A stretch of DNA of 64,000 bases, taken from the NCBI GenBank assembly GCA_037178675.1, contig JAYMGJ010000139.1:147511-211510 (forward strand). The letters are read 5' to 3'. The notes under the pieces are model-generated. The model saw only the letters and a list, made by a program, of their open reading frames with translations. It had not been told where the DNA came from and did no database searches. The position numbers and the translations under genes are program-made. Shown here one piece after another: positions 22,950 through 35,392 of the stretch (position 1 is its first letter; every line of letters begins with the position of its first letter). The DNA comes from Scleroderma bovista. Taxonomy: Eukaryota; Basidiomycota; Agaricomycetes; Boletales; Sclerodermataceae.

Positions 22950-24858
22950 TTAGAGTCGGTCTCCACGACCGATGACGATCACCTGCCACGCCATCCTTCA
23001 GCACCCTACCATAACCAAACGTCTAGGAAAAACGCACCTGGAATCCGATGTCCCTCAGCTTTTGTGCGTCGACGAGTAGCCTTCCGTCGAACACGAAGGC
23101 GGGCTTGTTCATGCCAGCATACACAAGTTCCCAGTCGATTTCGCGGAACTCCCGCCATTCCGTGGCAATGACCACAGCTTCGGCGTTACGGCAACACTCG
23201 AGAGCACTTGATGTGATATGAACTTGTTTCTGGACTGAGTATCATATTTACAGAGTCCGTGGAGGGGTCAAAAGTAGCGTATTCAGAAATGCGGTGTGAG
23301 CATAGGGCGAGAGGGTACGACGATGACGTACTGTCAGATAATGGCACCGAGGGCATGGCCTCGGCCAGGTCTGTCCAGATCTGCTCATGCACAACCTGAG
23401 GATCATAGATGTTCACGAAAGCCTTTTCCTGCAGGAAATCCTTGACGAGTGTAATAGCAGCTGACTCTCGGGTGTCGCCAGTGTCGGCTTTGAAAGCGAA
23501 TCCGAGGACAGCAATATGCTAGTAATTTTGTCGAATCAGACGAAAATAGCAGGAGAGGGGGGGGGGGGTCACACCTTGCCCGTGATAGTATTGAACAGCG
23601 TATCGACCACGGTCTTGGAGAAACGCCGTTTTTGATATTCATTCATGACGACAACTTGCTCCCAATAATCGGCAACCTCCGGGAGATGCAAGCTCCTACT
23701 GAGATAGACAAGATTCAAGATGTCCTTTTGGAAGCACGACCCCCCGAATCCGACCGATGCACGCAAGAATTTCGATCCAATGCGTGAGTCGTAGCCGATA
23801 GCATGTGCAACCTCGTCGATATTGGCGCCAGTAGCTTCGCAGATCGCGGAGAGTGCGTTGACAGACGATATACGTTGTGCAAGCATGGCATTGGCGGCAA
23901 GTTTGGAGAGCTCAGAAGACCAGAGGCCAACAGTGAGGACGCGGTTAGGGCTGTGGAATTTTCCGGTAGACGAAATGAGTATCTATTCATTACTTGGGAG
24001 GTAGAAAGGTGATAGGGGGGAGAGGTGACCACGAGGCCCCAGATAAATGGTAACAGGAGTGGGGTGACTCACGGGACCCAGTTCGCGTAAATGTCACGGA
24101 GAGCATTTGATGCGGCGATACCGTCGGGCGTCTGAAGAGAGCCGATGAGGACGCGGTCGGGATTGAACAGGTCGCTGATCGCGGTGCCCTCGGCGAGGAA
24201 TTCGGGGTTGGAGAGGATGTCGAAGCGACAGTTTGGACGGGAATTAGCCTCGAGGATAGTGCGCATCGACTCGGCTGTTCGGCACGGGACGGTGGACTTC
24301 TCGACGACTATCTTGTTCGAGGTGGCTACCTTGGCGATGTGACGTGTAGCGGACTCGACATACCTAAATATGTCAGGGGAGATGTAAAGATGACAGGAGT
24401 CGTGACATGGCGGACGTACTTGAGATCAGCAGCAAAACCAGCCCCTACACCAGACTTCTTGGTTGGTGTGTTGACACTGACGAAGATAAGATCAGCATCC
24501 TGGATAGCTTTGTCGATATTTGTCGAGAAAAAAAGGTTGCGACCGCGTGCTTGACGGACAACGTCTGTAAGACCCGGTTCGTAGATTGGGAGTTTGTAGT
24601 TTGGGCTATTCCACGCATCGATACGGTTCTGATTAAGATCGACAATGGTAACTTGGACATGGGGGCACTTGAGTGCGATGACAGCGCATGTGGGACCGCC
24701 TACAAGTACATGAGACACGACAGGTTGTCAAGTTTCGAAATGCAATACGCACCAACGTATCCGGCACCGACTGTAGTGTTTTGAGTTAGTCATGAGTGAC
24801 GACCAATAAATACATGGGATGAGGACGCACTGCAGCAGACTTTGGAAACAGCAGGCAT
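22950..24858 (-). CDS. UGD1: UDP-glucose 6-dehydrogenase
   Basis: Eight exons on the minus strand (24858-24831, 24770-24753, 24699-24420, 24363-24073, 23950-23575, 23518-23332, 23234-23038, 22982-22950) give 469 residues, the usual length. The enzyme oxidises UDP-glucose to UD-glucuronate with two NAD+, supplying wall and capsule polymers and UDP-xylose in basidiomycetes. Visible hallmarks are the Rossmann GAGYVGGPT at residues 11-19, [38 protein letters not shown], the catalytic cysteine in [10 protein letters not shown] (about C277), [21 protein letters not shown] and the end IGRGDRL. The glycine-rich NAD loop is built across an 18-nt micro-exon (24770-24753). The intron after exon 5 starts next to a 12-C run. 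The gene is divergent from LCB2. Confidence 0.95.
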
Positions 24859-25172
24859 GACTGAACGGGTGCGAGGAGAGGAGAGGAAAATGGTGAGAGG
24901 CTCGCTTCGATCTTTTCCGCGTTTGCCTCCGCCTCGTTGCCGCTGTTGACTCACAACAATTCAGTCGTTGGTAGGTTTTATGTATGTTTTACGTCTGTTT
25001 GAGCTCGACAGCCTGAGTGCCTTCGAACAGTGGTATAGGTTTATGTTTCACGCCTTGGGATACCCTGCATTCTTGCAAATGTTTCATGGCGTCACTTCCA
25101 AACACAGCAGTGTGATGAGGTAATCGTGGGTTTTATAACTCCCAGCCAGAAGTCGAATGACTGCAACGCAGG
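24859..25172. promoter_or_regulatory. Shared 314-bp intergenic region, UGDH / LCB2
   Basis: The start codons at 24858 (-) and 25173 (+) are close enough to share a promoter. An upstream ATG at 25157, out of frame with LCB2, could act as a short uORF overlapping the LCB2 start. A pyrimidine-rich stretch lies near 24880-24940 on the minus strand. Confidence 0.5.
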
Positions 25173-27319
25173 ATGCACTCCCCGATTGCACTCAGTCCTC
25201 CATCGCCCTCCCAGTCGCTCTTCACCAAGAAGAGGGCCTCTCTCTCGCAACTGCCGCCGTTGGCCAGCGCTGCTTCCTATCTCTCTGCAGTCCACGAAGC
25301 AGATGTCCGTGCTCGCAGCCATGAAATCACCCCCACCTCAACACCTGCTCTCTCCGTATCGTCGTCCATATCCGCCTCCTCAGAGGACACTGTCCTCAAC
25401 GAATCGGACGACAATTCGGGACTAATTTATCCTCTCACACCCCCCACGTCGGAGCAGGTCTTCAACACCGTTCATTCAGAGTTTGGTCACTGCGCCAACC
25501 AGAGCTATCGCTGTGTCTCCCAACACAACTCAGAAAAACCAGTCGGAGAACACGAGGTCGAAGAGCCGCCGTACTACATCCTCTTCACCACTTATTTCAG
25601 TTATCTCATTCTCATCATATTCGGGCACCTGCGCGACTTCTTTGGCAAACGCTTCGCAAAGTCCTATTTCACTCATTTGATGCCACATGACGTGGGTTGG
25701 TTCCTCTTTTGTCGTGTGGTGGGGCCTGACATCTCTGAATAGGGTTACGCACCTTTGAACTCGGATTTTGACTCGTTTTATACCCGTCGTCTCAAGCGCC
25801 GCATGGATAACTGTTTCTCCCAACCAGTCACAGGCGTTGCAGGTCGCACCATCCTTACTTATGACCGATACTCCAAAGATTACAACTACACCCAAATATA
25901 CCCCGGTACCAAGACCCGTGCTCTCAACATTTCTTCCTACAATTATCTTGGTTTTGCCCAAGCACGTGGTGGCTGTGCCGATGCTGTTGAAGAGTCTATC
26001 AAACGATATGGCGTATCCACTTATGGCACGCGTCTAGAGGGTGGCTCGTGCGATTTTCACCAAGTCGCCGAGGCCCTTGTAGCTCGTTTTGTTGGCATGG
26101 AGGACGCGTTAATTAGCTCAATGGGTTTTGCGACAAACTCGGCCTTCATCCCTGCTTTGGTGGGCAAGGGTTGTCTCGTTATATCCGACGAATTCAACCA
26201 CGCATCCATCCGTGTCGGTGTAAGGCAGAGCGGTGCACATGTCCGCATGTTCAAACACAACGATATGAAGCGCTTGGAGGGCTTGCTTCGCGAGGTTATC
26301 AGCCAGGGTCAGCCCAGGACCCATCGCCCATGGAAGAAGATCCTTGTCATCGTCGAGGGTTTGTACAGTATGGAAGGTACGATGGTCGATTTACCCAGAA
26401 TTATAGAACTCAAGAAGAAGTATAAGGTGCGCTAATCTTCGTACCCGTTGTTCGTTGCTGAATTGCAATTGCATCTATGCAGTTCTATCTTTTCATTGAC
26501 GAAGCACACTCAATCGGTGCACTTGGCCCACACGGTCGCGGAGTGACAGATTATTTCAATATTTCACCTCGTTCCGTCGACATCCTCATGGGCACCTTTA
26601 CAAAATCCTTCGGAGCTTCGGGTGGATACATCGCTGGGCGCAAGTCGCTTATTGATAGTCTCCGTTTACGTGGACATGCGGGGCCATATGCAGAAGCAAT
26701 GACACCCCCCGTCCTCACCCAGGTCGTATCAAGCATGGCCAGTATCATGGGCGTCACTCCTCCTCCCCTTACCTCACCCTTGAAAACCCCTCTTGCATGC
26801 GCAACCCCAACGGCAAACGGAGTTTCATTGGCCCGCACGGTCGATAACTATGTGCATCCTGGCATGGCACCTTCTTCTGCTCTCCCCACATGGCTCTCCC
26901 TCCCTCCCTCGCTGTTAGACGGATCCGAAGCACGCGAGCGCATCCGCCGATTGGCATTTAATTCTCGTTACCTTCACGCTGGCTTGAACAAACTCGGTTT
27001 CATCACCTGCGGCCACCCCTTCTCTCCAATTGTGCCACTCATGATCTTTAACCCTGGTAAACTGGGGGCATTTTCAATCATGATGCGGGAGCGGTCGACG
27101 CCAATCGTCGTGGTTGTCGTTGGATACCCAGCAACGCCACTCGTATCTAGCAGAGTCAGGTTCTGCGTGAGTGCGGCGCATACCAAGGATGACATTGACG
27201 TGATACTGCGGGCATGTGACGAGATAGGCAATGTACTGGATTTGAAGCACGGTCATGGGGAGAGGTGGTCAATTGAGGAGATTATGAAGCGAAGCGTGGA
27301 GCTTGTCAACTCATTCTAA
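25173..27319 (+). CDS. LCB2: Serine palmitoyltransferase catalytic subunit LCB2
   Basis: The exons 25173-25691, 25743-26426 and 26483-27319 are in phase and give 679 residues. The protein condenses L-serine with palmitoyl-CoA at the ER, the first step of sphingolipid synthesis, as a PLP enzyme paired with LCB1. A disordered N-terminal region (about 1-120) precedes a transmembrane helix near residues 135-150 (YFSYLILIIFGHL). The aminotransferase fold follows with SSYNYLGFA, STYGTRLEGG, DEFNHAS, VEGLYSMEG, IDEAHSIGALG and the PLP-binding lysine in GTFTKSFGASGGY (about K442). A Pro/Ser-rich insertion of about 60 residues after SSMASIMG is longer than in yeast Lcb2. The ending RVRFCVSAAHT is conserved. 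The start at 25173 was chosen because the ATG at 25157 is out of frame. Confidence 0.95.
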
Positions 27320-29245
27320 AGCATGGTTTGTCGTCGCTCTTTGTCTCTTGGTTGATGCTGACCAATGCCCTAGATGTGTTCTGCGAAGACATGGTGCACA
27401 TGTATATATCAACATAAGAATACTTGGAACACATTGTGCCCACGACCCTCTAATGCATTGTCATTTATGATCCTCCTCCGGTCAGCTCATGCAAAATGCA
27501 TTCACACATAAGTCAACTTGAAATAATGAATGCTGGACGTGTGCGGCTTTTTTGCTGGGGGCTGTAGAGTAATTTATGTATTTTATCCATCTGGATACTT
27601 CTTTCTACATGGTAATATACGTTCAACTGACATTCAGGCAATTTGTGTCTGCGAATAATGCTGTGAAGCCCATGGAAACAGCAGTTGAAACGTTATGTAA
27701 TCGCTCTTAGAAGCTCTCAGGTAGACTCTCATCACTGAACCTAAATTTTCTTGGGAAGCACATATATTTGAGTTATCATCCGAGCAATTAAGACAATCTG
27801 ACACAATATGCTATTATGCCTGATAACCTGGCTGTATCCATTTAGATTGCTATCCCCATCTGCGAATTGCACCATTGTGCCAACCCATTGGGAATGACAA
27901 CCCTGATTTGTAGCACATGTCCCAACACTCCCACTTTGGGTCTGTTTGCCCTTTGGCACTTAATAGATGTGGATGAGCAATGAACAGAATGCAACAGAAT
28001 CTGCCATTATGTTTGATAACCCACTGTATCTGATTAGATTGCTATCCTCATCTGCAAATTGTACCATTGTGCCAACCCATTGAGAGCAACAAGACTGATT
28101 GTAGCACATGGCCCGAAAATTGTGCTGGTTTGCAAACAACACATCCTTTCTTCTGATCCGACTACTAACAGCAAATTTGAGTTCTATTTCCATGTGCTCT
28201 AATTTTGTCACATTTTTCCATTGATCCCCATTTTGATCTTAATGGACTCTTTGAGCTCATTTTACACACAGTGCTCATGAACTCGTAACATTGTTACACC
28301 TCCCTCCTTTGTACCATGTAGACATGCATCACTAAACTGTGCCATTTATCCCAGCCCTGTGAAATGTATTTGAACCATGCTATTCTGTGGTCCTGTCACC
28401 CAAATATTTGTTCCGAGTTTCCTCCCTAGCATTATTACATTCATCTTCTAGCCTTCAGAAGAAATATGTTGAAATGGGAAGTTGTTGCAATCATATTCTT
28501 GTTGTAAAGTAGATTTTAAAAATGTGATGCATTAGGCAGTACACCCACCTCTCCAGGATTGTGGAATGTGCAATAAAGGTGTTCATGATGGTCAGTGAAA
28601 TAAAATAACACCACAGCCTTGCAACAGCTCACTGTGGTGTCAGAATTCAATATTGCACTTTCCATTGGCAAAAAGATCCATACTATTACATGGTAGTAAT
28701 GAAGTGTGACAACAGCAAGAAAGGTATGTAACACGAAGGAATGAAATGACAGGACAAGAGAATAAACACATGTGCGAGTGATGATGGACGCATGATGCTA
28801 CAGTTGGGGCGCTTTAAAGGGACGAGACTGAGACAAGGTAGACGAGAGGCTGGGGGAAGACCAAGAATGACGCAATGAAAGGAAATGACGAGAGGATGTG
28901 GTATCACCCTCTGAGCAACTGGCATGAGGAAATGATGTGAAGAATGTGAAGACCAGAATGTAAGGACAGGAACACCTATGACAAGGAGTAAGATGAAAAG
29001 ACACAGGGACGATGAGTACACAAGGTACACAGTGCTCAATTATGAGTTGCCACCTTGACCATGATGGTGCGATGAACACGACACGACAGGAACAAGAACT
29101 GAGATGAGGGCATGAGCAATGAGACACGTGGCAACAGACATGGCCAAGGAATACCACAGCAGGCCCATGATCCACACATGATCCTGTTGACACCCCAATG
29201 CTTGCAACATTTCTAATCATACAGACATGAAGAACCCCAGCACGG
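27320..29245. other. AT-rich intergenic region, probably old repeat-derived sequence
   Basis: Base composition shifts to A/T-rich and all open frames are short. Two diverged tandem copies of a ~130-bp unit lie at 27815-28115. Nothing else is recognisable. The region marks the transition from the LCB2 gene to the transposon nest. Confidence 0.5.
27815..28115. repeat. Diverged tandem duplication, ~130-bp shared unit
   Basis: Copy 1 (about 27815-27935) and copy 2 (about 28008-28115) share TTAGATTGCTATCC, CATCTGC, ACCATTGTGCCAACCCATTG and TGTAGCACATG at matching spacing. Differences are scattered, so the duplication is old. Confidence 0.75.
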
Positions 29246-31505
29246 TGTCATGCATCAAATGTGTTTGGTACTGTGGACATGGAGAAAGTTAGCCGATGAA
29301 ATTAATGCAAAGAACACATCCAAGATCTGTTGAAAGATTGTCCCGACTTGAGGGATACAGACAGCCCTTGCTATCCATATCACACGAGAATGACTATCCT
29401 GATGCGAGAGATGAATGCCAACGCTGACAGTCATCTATCGCATGAGAACCGCCAAGAAGCAGAAGAATCCAAGGATTGATGATCATTTTAGTATGAGAGA
29501 GGAATGCAACCTACTGCAGTCCAACTCCCATACCAGAACAACCAAAGAAGCAGAAGAAATGATAGAGAAATGAAGGAGAAAAGGAAGAATCATTTTTAGT
29601 GCCCAAATGTCAAATTTAGGTGCCCAGTGCCGGCATTCTGATATTTTGAATAGCTCCGCCATTTTTGAAGCTATCAGTCATGTGACTATACCATCATGGA
29701 GCCTAGACCGTGGTCTATCTGCCTGTCAAGTTCCGACGTAAATCTGTTTATTTCCCACGGAGATATTCCACCTGCAATCCAGACACCTGCTTCATCACTC
29801 ACTATGGAGTCTGCATTTTCCCTGGAACGTTTCTATGCTATTGCAGCAGACCTCAACTATGTCCTGCTCTTGGGACAGCCTCTCCCTGAGCTCCTGTGTA
29901 CTGTCTGGTACATATCTTCCCAGCCTGCTCCCCCAGTCCCTCTCGTTCTCGGTCAGCACATTCTCCTTGTCAGTCCTGCGTCGCGCACATACTTTGGTTG
30001 TCTCAAGTCTATTGTTAGACTTGAAAATTCATACCTGGTTGTCTCTGTGTCTCCTGAGTCCTCTGCATATGGTCCTTTTATCCCAGAGTCCTGTCACATT
30101 CATCTCCCTCTATCATTCATCTCGCTTCCATGGACACATCGAATCTGCTATTCACGTTTCACTTCCCTGCTATCCTGCAACAAACACAAATGAAACAGTG
30201 CTCTAGAACCCTTCTTAGGAGCCCTAATAGAGTACAGAACCTTCCCCTTACTGCTCAAAGGAAGACTGCACTTCGGGAGCACCAAATTTCGCGTTTTTGC
30301 TCTACAGAAGCTCAATCCAAGGGATCTGTGACACTCTGTGACCAGCTGTGACTCTACTTGTCATTCCAGGCCCCCTGACACTGCTCTTCTTGTTGGATCA
30401 ATTCTTTTATTATCCCCCAGCCACTCCCATCAGTGGCACTGCTTCAGAAGCTCATCTCCAGATCTAAAGTTCAATCAATCATAGGTTGTGCTTCCCTTCT
30501 GTCTGAGTCACACAGAGTCACTCTGGCTCACTCTGACTCACTCTGCTGCGCATTATTCATCCCCTCTTGGCATTACTAATCCCCATTACTCCCCTTACCA
30601 ATCACTTACCAATCATCCTTCAAATCATGCTTATCATGCTGCATATCAATTCATGACTCATGCCCCTATGATTCATATGCATTATGACATCACATATGCT
30701 CATTTAGCTTCAATCTACTCATCCCATGCTTTCCCCCCCTCTCTTTTGGGCCCCATGCAATGATTTTTCCATATTCTTGATTATGCACCCCTTTTTACCT
30801 ATGTTTTTGCTCTTTCCCTTGGCTCAGCAGCTTGTTCAGGCTCTCCCCATCGATGACTCAGCCTGATTACACTGCTTATCAATCGCTTACCAATCTCTTA
30901 CCAAGCACTTAGTCATTTGTGCTTACAGGGCCACAGTCCCTCCTGTATATAAACCAGTAGCCAAAGGCTGCAAGGAAGTGTCTGCTTCCCCCTCAATAAA
31001 GCGACCACATTCACTCTCCCTCACTGTCTATAAGCTCTATCTCTGTCTTTGGACTTGTAGGTCACTCAGTGCTGGCCTAAAGTTCCTATATTGCTGTTTA
31101 TCAGATATATCTTGTATCTGATCATTTCTCTAGGCTCAAGCACAGTCTAGCATCTCTGTCCACTCCATCCCATCACTGTCCATCGCATTCTTGAAGCAGG
31201 AACTGACCCCTTGCTTCCCTGTTGTCCCATCACTGCTCTATCACCCCTATCATCAATCTATCATCACTCTTCTATCTCAGGGCTCTTCCTAACCACTGTG
31301 GTAGGCTGAAGAGGAGTCAATACCATCCCCAGTTGCATATCATCCCCATCAGAAGCCCTTCCCTTCCCTCCTGCATCCTGCCTGAAGGCATGCAGCACAT
31401 TCCCCTGAGGAGATTAAATACCAGAAATGCAAAGGAAGACCACCACTCGCATTTTGCTGTCATTTGGTGTTGGTTGTTGGTTATTCTGACCTCTTCCCTC
31501 ACTTA
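29246..31505 (+). mobile_element. LTR-like element X, diverged copy 1
   Basis: It is related along its length to the copies at 32387-34483 and 42069-44135. It begins TGTCATGCATC (others TGTCACGCACC), followed by TTTGGTAC and CATGGA, shares the CAGTCCAACTCCCATACCAG block, the ATTTTGAATAGCTCC block and an ORF (29696-30193). A TATA box lies near 30945 (TGTATATAAACC) and a polyadenylation signal AATAAA at about 30995, followed by CT-rich sequence, as expected of a promoter-bearing long terminal repeat. The last part (31030-31505) is much diverged and the 3' limit is approximate. No internal retrotransposon region adjoins it. Confidence 0.65.
29696..30193 (+). CDS. ORF of unknown function inside element X
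   Basis: The frame encodes 165 residues from an ATG at 29696. The same frame can be read in the copies at 42496-42822 (start codon lost, stop at 42820) and on the minus strand near 33730-34056. Shared segments include WSICLSSS, LFISHGDIPPAIQT, ASSLTMES, AADLxYVLLLGQPLPE, ISSQPAP and LLVSPASRTYFG. Comparing copies by eye, about half of the base differences are synonymous, more than expected if the frame were meaningless. I do not recognise a domain. Confidence 0.4.
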   Translation: MEPRPWSICLSSSDVNLFISHGDIPPAIQTPASSLTMESAFSLERFYAIAADLNYVLLLGQPLPELLCTVWYISSQPAPPVPLVLGQHILLVSPASRTYFGCLKSIVRLENSYLVVSVSPESSAYGPFIPESCHIHLPLSFISLPWTHRICYSRFTSLLSCNKHK

Positions 31506-31638
31506 GGCGCACAATGGCATACACAAAGCAGTGTACAATGTATACATACTATAGGTTGAGGATGCAGTGCTGCATCTACGCCATAGACATTGAAACAGAG
31601 AGATTTGCGATATCATCAGGTTGGAGAGTGTAATGCTG

Positions 31639-32386
31639 TCAACGGCCAAAAATTACACTAGCTAGAATGAGATGGTGAGCTAGTATGCTTGAATATCTGG
31701 GCTCACCAATTCCACCAGAGAAGAAGTTCTTCGATCTCTTGACCCTTAGCTTGAGACCTCGGACACTCAAACCAGTCGACAATGTTGTGGTAGAAAATCT
31801 CGTAGTCGAAGCTATCATCCTTAGGCTCCCAGAAGGAGCTACTTGACAATGCAAACCGGACCTTAGTATCTATTGTTAGTACTACCAGATTGATGGCAGC
31901 CATGACTGAACTTCTCACCTGGACAGCAATGTATGCAATCACATGGGGCTGCACTGATCGCATTTTCAGCAGACCAGCAACATCACATTGAGTGTGCATT
32001 CCATGTGCAGTCTTGCATGCCTTGCTTGCATGGGGCTGGCTGCTATCATTTTTGGCCTCAAGCTCCTCATGGGCAGAACTTGGGGACGTGAAAATGCATC
32101 AGAAGGCCTAAAAATAAGTGTAACACTGTTTGAGCGAGGTCATAACACTGTTTGATATAAATAGCATACCCTCACAAGAAGTTCACCTTTGAACAGCCCC
32201 AATGATGGGTGCTGTGGATTATACTGCACTTTCGGATACAAGAATGCTGGCCACATATGTGCAGTAACTGCATAGCGTGGTTGAAACTCCCAGATGGCAT
32301 CACGAATGCTTGGAAAATGATTCACATGAGAGAGAAATGAGAAATTGATCAACATACAACGTGTCAAGCCAGTTATAATCAACCGG
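31639..32386 (-). pseudogene. Truncated DUF6698-family gene (C-terminal part)
   Basis: On the minus strand, starting at the boundary with element X, the frame reads PVDYNWLDT, then after an intron IRDAIWEFQPRYAV, WPAFLYPK, SLGLFKGELLVR, then IFTSPSSA, VIAYIAVQ, RFALSSSSFWEP, FDYEIFYHNIVDWFE and LLWWN. This order is the signature of DUF6698, a family multiplied in mushroom genomes and often near transposons. The 5' half is missing: the frame stops exactly where element X begins (32387). An in-frame TGA precedes IFTSPSSA, where a CGA codon is expected. It is therefore a broken copy with no likely function. Confidence 0.7.
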
Positions 32387-34483
32387 TGTGAGTCAAAGTG
32401 TGGATTTGGGTCGGAGTAATAACCCAAACACAACACCAACAAAGGACTACGAAAATGTGCGAGTGGTGGTTTACCTCTGCAGTGTCCAGAGAGGATGTGC
32501 TGAGGAGGGGGGAAGGGGTTCTACACCAACAGGGTGATGCAGACAATGATGCAGGATACTCCTGGGGTACAGGAGCAATAGATGACGAAGGGGATAGGGG
32601 TCTGGACTCTTCCTAAAGCCTAGGAAGTGTCAAAGCGGGGATTGGGGTGACTGGGACTGAAGTAGCAATACTACACCTAAAAATTGGTGCAGCAAAGGGG
32701 CAAGGGGGCTCCTGACATCCAGAAGCAATGGGATATGAAGGATAGACAGGCTAGACTCCGCTTGAGCCTAGAGAAATACTTGGACTTGAATAGATTGAAT
32801 AAAACTTGAATATCAGAGTCTTTAGACCTTCACTGAAGCCTACAAGACTCAAAGAGCTGAGGGGATACTGACTGAGAGAGTCTGAGAGAGGGATAATTTC
32901 GTGCAATTGGGTCTTTTCACTGGGCTGAGCCCAGGGGTTTAAATACATGGGGGGGCACAGCATTAAAGTACAAAAAGAGAAGGGAGTAAGCAGAATTTGT
33001 CAAGGATTGGTAAGGGATTGGTAAGAGCTTTGTAAGGGGTTTGTAAGCGATCAGTAAGCAAGGGATAAGCAGGAATGAGTAAGCATAGGAAGCATGAATA
33101 AGCTGCTGAGTAAAGGAATGAGTAAGCTGCATGACAAGATTGATTGGTAAGGGAGTGAGTCATCAGCTGAGTAATATACCAAAAATGCGAAAGGGATAGA
33201 GTAATACTGATGACAAGAGAGCATCAGTAAGCAAGGGATGAGTCACTGCACAGCAGAAGGAGTCATTGATGCACAGCCTAAGAAGTTTGATGGGGGGCTG
33301 TGTACCATCAGGAATTTGATGGGACAACAATGGGGAAGATCTGAGATTAATAGGGGGATTGATCCAAGACAAAACAGCCACAAGAAGGGTACCAGGGGTC
33401 CAGAGGTCTTTTTGGGGGGTCAGCATACACTAAGGTATAGTGCATGTGTTCTAGCGCTGCTGAAGTGCAACCATGGGCTCCCTTGACGAGCTCTCTTCTG
33501 GGAAAGAACGAGAGAGGGTTCTTCTTCCTAATAGCACTATAAAGTGGGGGCATTACTGTCATGGTGCTGGGGGACGTCGTCTGAAAGTAGGGAAGCGGAT
33601 AGAGTATTGAATTCAACGCATCCAGGGAAGCGAGACGAACAACAGAGGAAGATGGACATGGCAAGTATCTGGGAGGAAGGGACCATAGGCTGAGGGCTCA
33701 GGGGACACAGAGACGACCAGAGAAGACTTCTAAAGCTTGACAATAGACCTAAGATGACCAAAGTACGTCCTTGATGCAGGACTGACGAGGAGAACGCACT
33801 GACCGAGAACGAGAGGGACTGAGGGAGCAGGCTGGGAAGATATGTGCCAGGCAGTGCACGGGAACTCTGGGAGAGGCTGTCCTAAGAGCAGGACATAGTG
33901 GAGATCTGCAACAATAGCGGAGAAATGATCCAGAGAAAATACGGACTCCATAGTGAGTGATGAAGCGAACGTCTGGATTGCGGGGGGAATATCTCTGTGG
34001 GAAATGAACAGATTTGTGTTGGAACTTGACAGGCAGATAGACCACGTTCTAGGCTCTCTGACGGTATAGTCACATGCCTGATAGCTTCAGAAACGATGGA
34101 GCTATTCAAAATATCGGAATGCCAGCACTGGGTGCCTAAAAATGACATTTGGGTGCTAAAAATCATTTCTTCTCTTTCTCCTTCGTTTCTCCATCAATTC
34201 TTCGGCTTCTTTGATTGTTCTGGTATGGGAGTTGGACTGCAGATGTGTGCATTCCTTTCTCATACCACAATTGACGTTATTCCTTCAGTTTCTTCTGCTT
34301 CTTGGCGGTCCTCGTGCGATAGATGACTGTCTGCATTGGCATTCGTCTCTCGCATCAGGATAGTCTTCTTGTGCAATAGATGGCTACGATGAGGGTCCAT
34401 CATGCTTATCCTTCGCATAAGGATCATTCAATATAGGCATTATCTTCCATGTTCACTGTACCAAACCTGTTTGGTGCGTGACA
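32387..34483 (-). mobile_element. LTR-like element X, left inverted copy
   Basis: Read on the minus strand it starts TGTCACGCACC at 34483 and ends GACTCACA at 32387, 2097 bp. It is close to the reverse complement of 42069-44135, sharing the ORF, the TATTTAAACCC box and the CT-rich 3' part. One flank is a truncated DUF6698 gene and the other a copia fragment, so the insertion-site halves do not match each other: this copy sits at a rearrangement junction. Confidence 0.8.
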
Positions 34484-35090
34484 CCGTCCCATGTCCATGG
34501 CCGACACCACTCGAATGAAAAACATTCCATACAGGGCAGCCGTAGGCTCGCTCATGTACTTAGCCATTGCCACCCGTCCCGACATCGCATTCGCCGTCTC
34601 AACCATTGCTCAGTTCTCTCAAGATCCTGCGCCTGAACACTGGGAAGCTGTGAAGCGCATTTACAGGTACCTGTTGGGCACAAAGAGACTGGGACTTACC
34701 TTCGGAGCGGGTAAGCAGGGTCTCGAGGGCTTTACCGATGTGGACGGAGTGAGCCAAGAACATCGTCACGCGATCTCAGGGTATGCGTATATCCTTGACG
34801 GAGGAGCTGTCAGCTGGGCGTCAAAGAAACAGGAACTAGTCACTCTCTCGACCACTGAGGCTGAATACATCACTGCCACGCACGCTGCCAAAGAGGGCAT
34901 CTGGCTCCGCCGACTCATCGAAGAGGTTTTCTGCCTGCTCGTGCATCCGACACCTTTGCATTTGGACAGTCAGTCAGCCATCACGCTGACTAAGGATGGT
35001 AGTTATCATGCTCACACCAAGCATATTGATATCTGGTATCATTTCATTCATTTTGTTGTTGACAATGGTTCTCTTAGATTACTTTATTGT
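34484..35090 (+). pseudogene. Older copia element: reverse transcriptase end and RNase H fragment
   Basis: The frame 34491-35087 encodes YRAAVGSLMYLAIATRPDIA, then ELVTLSTTEAEYI and LHLDSQSAITL, the connection and RNase H part of a Ty1/copia polyprotein. It begins abruptly at the end of element X and is interrupted at LLYC by the younger element at 35091. The frame resumes after that element at 41039 (PTEDMVADTLTKAL) to a stop near 41133. Everything upstream in its pol and gag is missing. Confidence 0.85.
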
Positions 35091-35378
35091 TGTTGAAGTC
35101 GCATGTGCACCCAGCGTAAACCGTCGACGAAGTGCGCACAAGACTGCGACCCATATTAGTGTAGACTTAGTAATAGTCCTCTTTAGAGTAGATGTTACAT
35201 GTCACACGTCACACGTCACAGTCACGTGTCACACTATTTGTTGTATATAAACAGCGTTCATCGCTTATATAATATAACAGCTCTTGACCAGCTACCGCTA
35301 CCATCTCAGGTTGTGCACTCCACCCAACAGGTGAGTTGGAGTAGCAGTTCCTCTACGTACATAGGTATTGCTTCAACA
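35091..35378 (+). repeat. 5' LTR of the copia element
   Basis: 288 bp with TGTTGAAG/CTTCAACA ends. A TATA-like TGTATATAAACAGCG near 35250 should be the promoter. The stretch before it carries short CACGT/CACATGT repeats, where most differences to the 3' LTR fall. Confidence 0.95.
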
Positions 35379-35392
35379 GGTTATGAGCCCTG
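35379..35392 (+). other. Primer-binding site, half-tRNA initiator-Met type
   Basis: GGTTATGAGCCCTG directly follows the 5' LTR. It is the reverse complement of the anticodon stem-loop of fungal initiator tRNA-Met (CAGGGCTCATAACC), not of the tRNA 3' end. Priming from a cleaved tRNA half is known from Drosophila copia and yeast Ty5. The older copia fragment has the same site at 41508-41521. Confidence 0.85.
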
